Positions 58,389 through 64,000 of a DNA stretch of 64,000 nucleotides are shown in pieces. Origin of the DNA: Nigrospora sphaerica (Eukaryota; Ascomycota; Sordariomycetes; Amphisphaeriales; Apiosporaceae); the NCBI GenBank assembly GCA_018287875.1, contig JAGVVL010000002.1, positions 5,890,001-5,954,000 of the forward strand, read 5' to 3'. Under the pieces are notes generated by a model. It saw nothing but the letters and a program-made list of their open reading frames with translations, made no database searches and had not been told where the DNA came from. Both the position numbers and the translations under genes were made by a program. The first letter of the stretch is position 1; every line of letters begins with the position of its first letter.

Positions 58389-60700
58389 AATTAGGTACGC
58401 ATATGACTCGAAGTTTTCGCCTGCACACAAATGAGGCACGAGGAGCTTCTTTAACGTCTTATATCTCCTCGGCCCATGTTTGTCGGTCGTCGTCACGGGC
58501 TCCCGCTACGTAACCCCCCTACAGCAAGCCCCCTTAACAATCGAGGACTGTGTCGCCACAGAGCAGGACGACGAGCAAACAACGAGCGTACAATTTCTCG
58601 CGCCGGTACCAGACGGCAGCCGACCGCCGGGAGAGGGAGGACCGCTGTGGGCGGGCGGCGCTGGGGTTCAAGGTCGCGGCTGGGCAAGCAAGGGAACCGG
58701 GCGGCGGGGGGGGATTGGAGGCCATTTCGCCTATGAGAAGCACGGCCACCCCTTGCTTAAAAGCATCACGAGGCGGATTCAGCACGAGCCGGGTTTTTCC
58801 TCCCTCTGCCCCGACGTCGGCGGCGAAGGCGTAGCTGGTCGATGACGCGGTGGCATCGGTCCGTTTGCTCGACTCTGGGCCCCCCCGCGCTGGGGCGTTT
58901 GTTATACTGCTCGTCGCCAGGGCCGGTTCCGAGGCTGGGCGGGACTCGGCTGTCGCAGAGGACAGCTTCGCTTTTAAACCGGGCCTCCCCGGGATACACC
59001 GGGGGGCGGGCGGTTGATGATGAGACGGACCATGGCTGGTCAGGCTTGCGTGTTGAGCATGGGCTCGCCACCGTTCATGACGCGGGCCGAGAGATGGGGA
59101 GCATGGCGGTGCTAGTCCAGATCCGCTACCCTGTTACTAACCACAGGCCACGATTCCAAAGCTCGTGAGGACGGTGTTCCTCGCTACTCATATCGCTAAG
59201 TTCAACAGATCATCTCTCTTTGGGAGTAGACAGACGCGGCATGTAACTACAAGTGGCTAGGTACGCGGTCCTGTTCAGGCCATCGTCGGCTAGGTAGGTT
59301 AGGTACTTTACTTACGGGGAGTGAAATGTTTGACTTTTGGGTATCCGGTACATACGACTCCAGAACTTAGCATTACTTCGGCTGGCAGGATATCGTATAA
59401 TCCTCATGACATAAGTGGTTTGATACTAATGCTATATCGTGTAAGTGGGGGAAGGGGAGGGCCTTAGCTAATCACAGCTGGGAATCAGGGGTGACACAAG
59501 ACGGCATCTTAGGGACAAGAAGCCTGGCGAGCCATCAAGCCGAATGATGATGGGCTACTGGGATAAAATACGATTCGACGGCCCATAGTCCCGAAATCCC
59601 GTCCAGCTCCCGTCCCTGAGGCCGGCGTTTGCCCGAGCCTCGCGGAAGCGTGGGGGGAGAAAGGAAGGAGAGGCGCGTCGACCGACGGTTATACGAGTAT
59701 ATGCACGTGGGATGCAAAGTCTCAGTCATCCCAACGTGCGCCGACGCATGGCGTGGGCGCGCCAAAAAGACCGCATAGGGAAGGTGGCAGTGGATAGGGC
59801 CTCGGCCGGCGAGGCCCTGGTATCAGTTCGTCTGATATGAGCGGAGCCCGTCTTCGACTCGGGCTGCATATCTACAGCTACTGATGCATGGTGGCTGCAG
59901 GCAATATGTACGAAGGCGTTGGCAACCGATCCAGTCCGTCGTCCGCGCTTTGGCGGCCGCGGGTGAGGGGCCGTTCAGGCGAGGAAGGCGGTTTTTTTTC
60001 TCATCCCACTTGCAGAGGCTGGAAAAGAACAGGGGTGAGGCTCTCTCTCCACCTCCCGGGGCTGGCAAGTCCTCCCGCGCGGCGGTCGAACCCGATTGGT
60101 GGTGCTGCCGGTGGGCCAATTAATATACTGCTGCTGTGCAGTTCGCGTTGCAACCCGCAGCTATCGCGGCAGGTTCCGGGCCCTGGGAATCGGTTCGGTT
60201 GCATTGCATCCATCTCACCGTCAGCCGTGGGTGACCCGGTTACTTTACATAGGTCAACCACCCCCCCGGTCTCAGCCGGGCGAAACCCCTCTCGCTTACC
60301 AGCCGTGGCCCTGCCAAGCGGTAAAGAAAACGAACAGGGCCGGCCCGCCCATCTTCACCGAAGCGCCCGCGCCGCAGGGCCCCGGCCCAGGACGGATCCT
60401 CGGGTGGTCCAGAATAGAGGCCTCACATGGTCCAGAACGTAGGCGGTCGGAAAACTAGTCGTGAGAAAACGTGCGGGCGGGTTATCGTGCATGAGTAAGG
60501 ATCGCGATGCTGTGTCCTCCTCACAGTGGAGGGGGAAAGCTGACATGAAGCTACGCGGGCTTTGGTGAGGGGACCGGAAGATCCATGGGAAGGAGACTTG
60601 TAGACTTGTGCCTATAAAAAAGACGAGCTCACCCGTGACATTATTGCCTTCTCTAAGCTCGATTCACTACGAGTCCCTACCCATAGGCTCCCCGAGCATC
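58389..60700. other. Divergent intergenic region
   Basis: 2.3 kb between the rhodopsin-domain gene (-) and the protease gene (+), presumably both promoters. Open frames on the plus strand (58842-59168, 59888-60442) look random. TAGGTA repeats cluster at 59290-59306 and a TATA box lies at the right end. Confidence 0.55.
60613..60618 (+). promoter_or_regulatory. TATA box of the subtilase gene
   Basis: TATAAA lies 88 bp upstream of the ATG at 60701, in the same arrangement as before the small secreted protein. Confidence 0.6.
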
Positions 60701-63700
60701 ATGAGACTTCTTCCCGTCTCGCTTCTCTTCGTGAGCGCGGCCGCCTTGTCGCCAAGGGCCGATGCCGCCAACGAAACCCAGCCCTTCGTTCCCAAGAAGT
60801 TCATTCTAGAGGCCGGCGATGTACGTGCCCCCCCCCTTTTCCCTTCCGACTCGGATCCGAAGCCCGCTCTCACGTCCACGACCCCTTCCAGTAGATGCTG
60901 ACGCTCATCGGCCGTACAGGGTGTAAGTGTCGAGGCCATGTCCTCCAAGGCCGTGGCCGTGGGCATGAAGGTTCTCAAGACGTTCAAGTCGGACGTGTTC
61001 CAAGGCCTGAGTGTCGAGGCGGCCAACGACAACGTGAACACGCTCGAGGCCCACGCCGAGGTTCGAAAGGCCTGGCCCATGGCCCGCATCAACCTCGCCC
61101 CCGTCCAGCCTCTGCAGACATTTGCCGACGACGCGGCCGCCGTCAACTACTCGATCCATCAGTTCACGGGAGTCGATAAGGCCCACGCCGCCGGCATGCT
61201 GGGGAAAGGCGTCACCGTCGCCGTCGTGGATACCGGTACCAATTACAAGCATCCCGCGGTTGGTTTTCCCTTGCCCCCCCTTTCGTTACACAAGGGGCGG
61301 AGGCTGACCGATACAGCTGGGGGGAGGATACGGACCGGGCTTCAAAGTTGCCGGTGGTCACGATCTTGTCGGTGACGGGGGTATGTGCAGAACCCCCCTA
61401 CCCCTTGCCCCCTGGGTGTGAAATCGCTAAGGCGGCTCAGCTTGGCCCAACGAGAACAAGAAGCCCGACAACGACCCGTACGACAACGTCCTGGGCCACG
61501 GTACCCACGTTGCGGGTATCATTGCGGGCAAGAGTGAATGGTTAGGATCCCTCCCCCCCCCCCCGGTCCCATCTTTGGAATTTTATCTCAATGTGACCTA
61601 GGTTCACCGGTGTTGCCCCGGAAGCAACCCTTCTCTCCTACAAAGTCTTCAGCGCAGATGGACCTGTAAGTTTTATATGATGCCAAGGACGATCTAAAGC
61701 TAACCCGGGATACAGGGAGGCACGGATGAAGACACCCTCATTGAGGCTTTCCTGATGGCATACGAGGCCGATGTAAGTGACCCAGGAACTGGATAAGCCT
61801 TTGCCGGCTTTGCTTACGAGTAACCCACAGGCGGATATTATCACGGCCAGCATCGGAGGTATCAACGGCTTCAGTGACAACCCTTGGGCCATTGTGGCTT
61901 CTCGTCTCGTCGACAAAGGCGTCGTGGTCACCATCTCTGCCGGCAACGACGGGCGCCAGGGCCCTTTTCTGGCGAGCAACGGCGCCGCCGGCCGGAATGT
62001 ACTCGCCGTCGCTTCGGTGGATGCCAGCGAGCTAGCCGCGCTGCCCTTCGAAGCGACCTTTCTCGTGGGCGGCGACAGCAACACGACGACACTGGGCTAT
62101 CTCCCGGCCGTCGACTCCTGGCAGGCGGGGTCTTTACCCATTGTGCCGTTGTCGCTGGATATCACCGTCGAGGACGACGCCTGCAACGAGCTGCCGGACA
62201 ACACGCCCGATGTGTCGAATGCCATCGTCTTGGTTCGGCGGAGCACATGCGGCTTCAGCACCCAACAAGCCAACCTCCAGAAGCTCGGCGCCAAGTACAT
62301 CCTGATTTACAACAACGACGGGCCGATGGTCGCGCCGGTGACGTACGACGAGAGCTCGGCCATGGCCATGGTGGAAGCCAGGGCAGGGGAGGCCATAGTA
62401 GAAACAGTGAAAGCCGGGGGCAACGTTACCGCCGACTTTTCCGTCCACGCGTCCTTCATGGTCGGGGTTTTCAACTCGGCTGGCGGCGTCCCCAGCTTGT
62501 ACACCAGCTGGGGCCCGACTTACGAGATGGAGGTCAAGCCAGACATCGCCGCCCCCGGCGGCAGCATCCTGAGCACCTACTCGGACAACACGTTTGCCGT
62601 GCTCAGCGGCACCAGCATGGCGTGCCCCTACATCGCGGGCGTGGCCGCTCTCTACATCGGACAGTTCGGCGGCCGTGGCGTTCACGGCCCCGGCTTCGCC
62701 AAGGATCTCGCCCGTCGCATCGTTTCAAGCGGCGCCGCCGTGCCGTGGTCCGTCGGCGAGCTCGAGGATGATAGGAACCCGGCCAGCACGGGCTTCTGGG
62801 CGCCCGTGTCCCAGGTACGTTGGAATTCCCGCGGCCAGACACGCGGGCCGAAACTAACGCCGGACAGATCGGGGCCGGTCTGGTCAACGCGTGGAAAGTT
62901 CTGAACTACACGACCGCCCTCTCCTTCGAGAAGATGGCCTTGAACGACACGGCCCATTTCGCGGGCAAGCACGAAGTCGCCATCACCAACACGGGGGCCC
63001 AACCGGTGACGTACAAGTTCAGCCTGCAGCCCTGGGCCGGCGTCGACACGCAGTCGCCGTGGTATTACGACTACCTCGTCGACTATCTCGACGAGAAGCC
63101 CACCGAGATTGTGCCCAAAGTGGCCTTTCCGGCGGGCGAGTTCACGGTCCAGCCGGGGCAGACCAGAACTGCGCAGTAAGCCCTGGCTTTCTTTTTCTTT
63201 CTTTCTTCGCTTTCTCGGCCTCGGTCCGCCGGCGGACCGCTGTACACACTCTTGCTGACAAGGAGGGGCAACTTCAGGTTCGAATTCACCGCTCCCGAAC
63301 ACGACCCGGCCAAGCTGGGGCTGTATAGCGGCAAGGTTCTGATTTCGGGAAGCAACCTCGAGGAGGTGTCGGTTCCTTACGTGGGTTCGTGGAGCCCAAT
63401 CCCCCTCAGGCGGCGAAGACGGGATTACGCGTGCTAACGGCGGGCCGTGATTACGTTACAGGTGTTGCCAGCGACTTGCGGGCCCTCATGCAGGGCAACA
63501 TGTTCACCGACGGGGCGCCGAACCAAATCGGCGGCATCAACCGCGACAACATCGAGTACTACTCGTCCTACGACTTCAACCTCAGCTGGGCCGCGCAGGG
63601 CTTCCCCAAGATCAACCTGGACCTGCACTACGGCTGCACCGAACTCCGGTGGGATGTAAGTGCCGTCCCGTCGAAAGGGAGTTCCGAGGTTCCCGTCGAA

Positions 63701-64000
63701 AGGGGTTCCGAGGCTTCCGTCCCCTGGACCCGAGAGGGATTATCACTGACCAGGCCGGCAGGTTTTCGAGAGGGGTTGGAATGAGAGCGAGTGGCAATAC
63801 CCGCCCGTCCTAGGGGAGACGAGGGGTTACATTGGATCGATCGCTTTCTGGGCCGGATCAGCGGCCAAGCTGTGGGCCTACGAACCCACTGCCGAGGAGA
63901 AGGAGGAGACCATTAACTTCCCGGTCTACCAGTTGCACCGGGGGGATTCGCTCAGCCGTAGCGAGTACTCCTTCTGGTGGTTTGGCAAGCTGGCGAACGG
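60701..64000 (+). CDS. Secreted subtilisin-like serine protease (S8) with PA domain, 3' end outside window
   Basis: At least 858 aa are encoded before the window ends in exon 11. Exons: 60701-60820, 60920-61258, 61317-61380, 61441-61540, 61602-61665, 61716-61772, 61831-62814, 62868-63175, 63278-63384, 63462-63655 and 63762-64000 (open). A signal peptide (MRLLPVSLLFVSAAALS) and an inhibitor-like propeptide precede the catalytic domain. The triad is intact: Asp144 (VAVVDTG), His194 (GHGTHVAGI) and Ser510 (GTSMACPY). A PA insert lies between His and Ser (AIVLVRRSTCGFSTQQ...KYILIYNN). After Ser come a C5a-peptidase-like Fn3 domain (FEFTAPEH...LYSGKVLISG) and a further C-terminal part. The layout resembles 'minor extracellular protease vpr' homologues, which degrade external protein. 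Ten introns with GC-rich, repeat-containing sequence make it the most fragmented gene here. Confidence 0.9.
61553..61564. repeat. Poly-C tract in protease intron 4
   Basis: Twelve C residues inside the 61 nt intron. Length variation is likely and would not affect the coding frame. Confidence 0.8.
63666..63719. repeat. Imperfect tandem repeat in protease intron 10
   Basis: Two adjacent copies of a roughly 25-bp unit (CCCGTCGAAAGGG then GTTCCGAGG) and a partial third. They expand this intron to 106 nt, about twice the usual size in the window. Confidence 0.75.

Noticed and set aside
1..64000. tRNA genes, CRISPR arrays, transposons or a secondary-metabolite cluster
   Set aside because: I looked for tRNA B-box-like GGTTCGANTCC sites, spaced repeats, terminal inverted repeats, reverse transcriptase or transposase motifs, and PKS/NRPS domains. 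None was convincing.

Overview
The window is nuclear DNA of a filamentous ascomycete. Nearly every gene carries short spliceosomal introns (about 47-190 nt, typically GTRNGY donors, a CTRAC-type branch site and YAG acceptors), and coding sequence is rich in G or C at third positions. The gene families are fungal: a Zn2Cys6 regulator, a nitrate reductase, a chitin synthase, a PTH11/rhodopsin-type membrane protein and a secreted subtilase. An EED subunit of Polycomb repressive complex 2 points to Sordariomycetes or a related class rather than Eurotiales or budding yeasts. Species cannot be named from this sequence.

Layout, left to right: a NIT-4/NirA-like Zn2Cys6 regulator (361-3104, -); an orphan single-membrane-span protein (5935-6756, -); a YIP4-type Golgi protein (7800-8865, -); a PAS-domain regulator (9894-12022, -); a 9.7 kb stretch with no recognisable gene; PRC2 subunit EED (21744-23815, +); Pol I factor Rrn11 (24277-25809, -); a complex I subunit of the NDUFA5 family (26891-27725, -); a decayed phosphotransferase (27952-28430, +); a small six-cysteine secreted protein (29998-30287, +); a GVP36-like BAR protein (31049-32349, -); nitrate reductase (33485-36260, -); NMD factor UPF2 (39074-43157, +); a probable class VII chitin synthase (48042-50644, +); a doubtful coding patch (51066-51322, -); a YRB2/RanBP3-type Ran-binding protein (54259-55874, +); a seven-span rhodopsin-domain protein (56798-58388, -); and a subtilisin-like protease that runs off the right edge (60701 onward, +).

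The genes do not form one pathway. Most are housekeeping: RNA decay, Ran-dependent transport, Pol I initiation, complex I, Golgi traffic. Between them lie condition-dependent genes: nitrate use (regulator and nitrate reductase 30 kb apart, same strand), signalling and regulation (PAS protein, PRC2 subunit, rhodopsin-domain protein), and cell wall or secretion (chitin synthase, cysteine-rich protein, protease). Intergenic DNA is unusually long, with several gaps of 2-10 kb, and stays GC-rich without an evident transposon. No tRNA, rRNA, CRISPR array or intact mobile element was found. Splice models were built by hand from splice signals, reading-frame continuity and family conservation; every one closes in frame, but none is transcript-verified.
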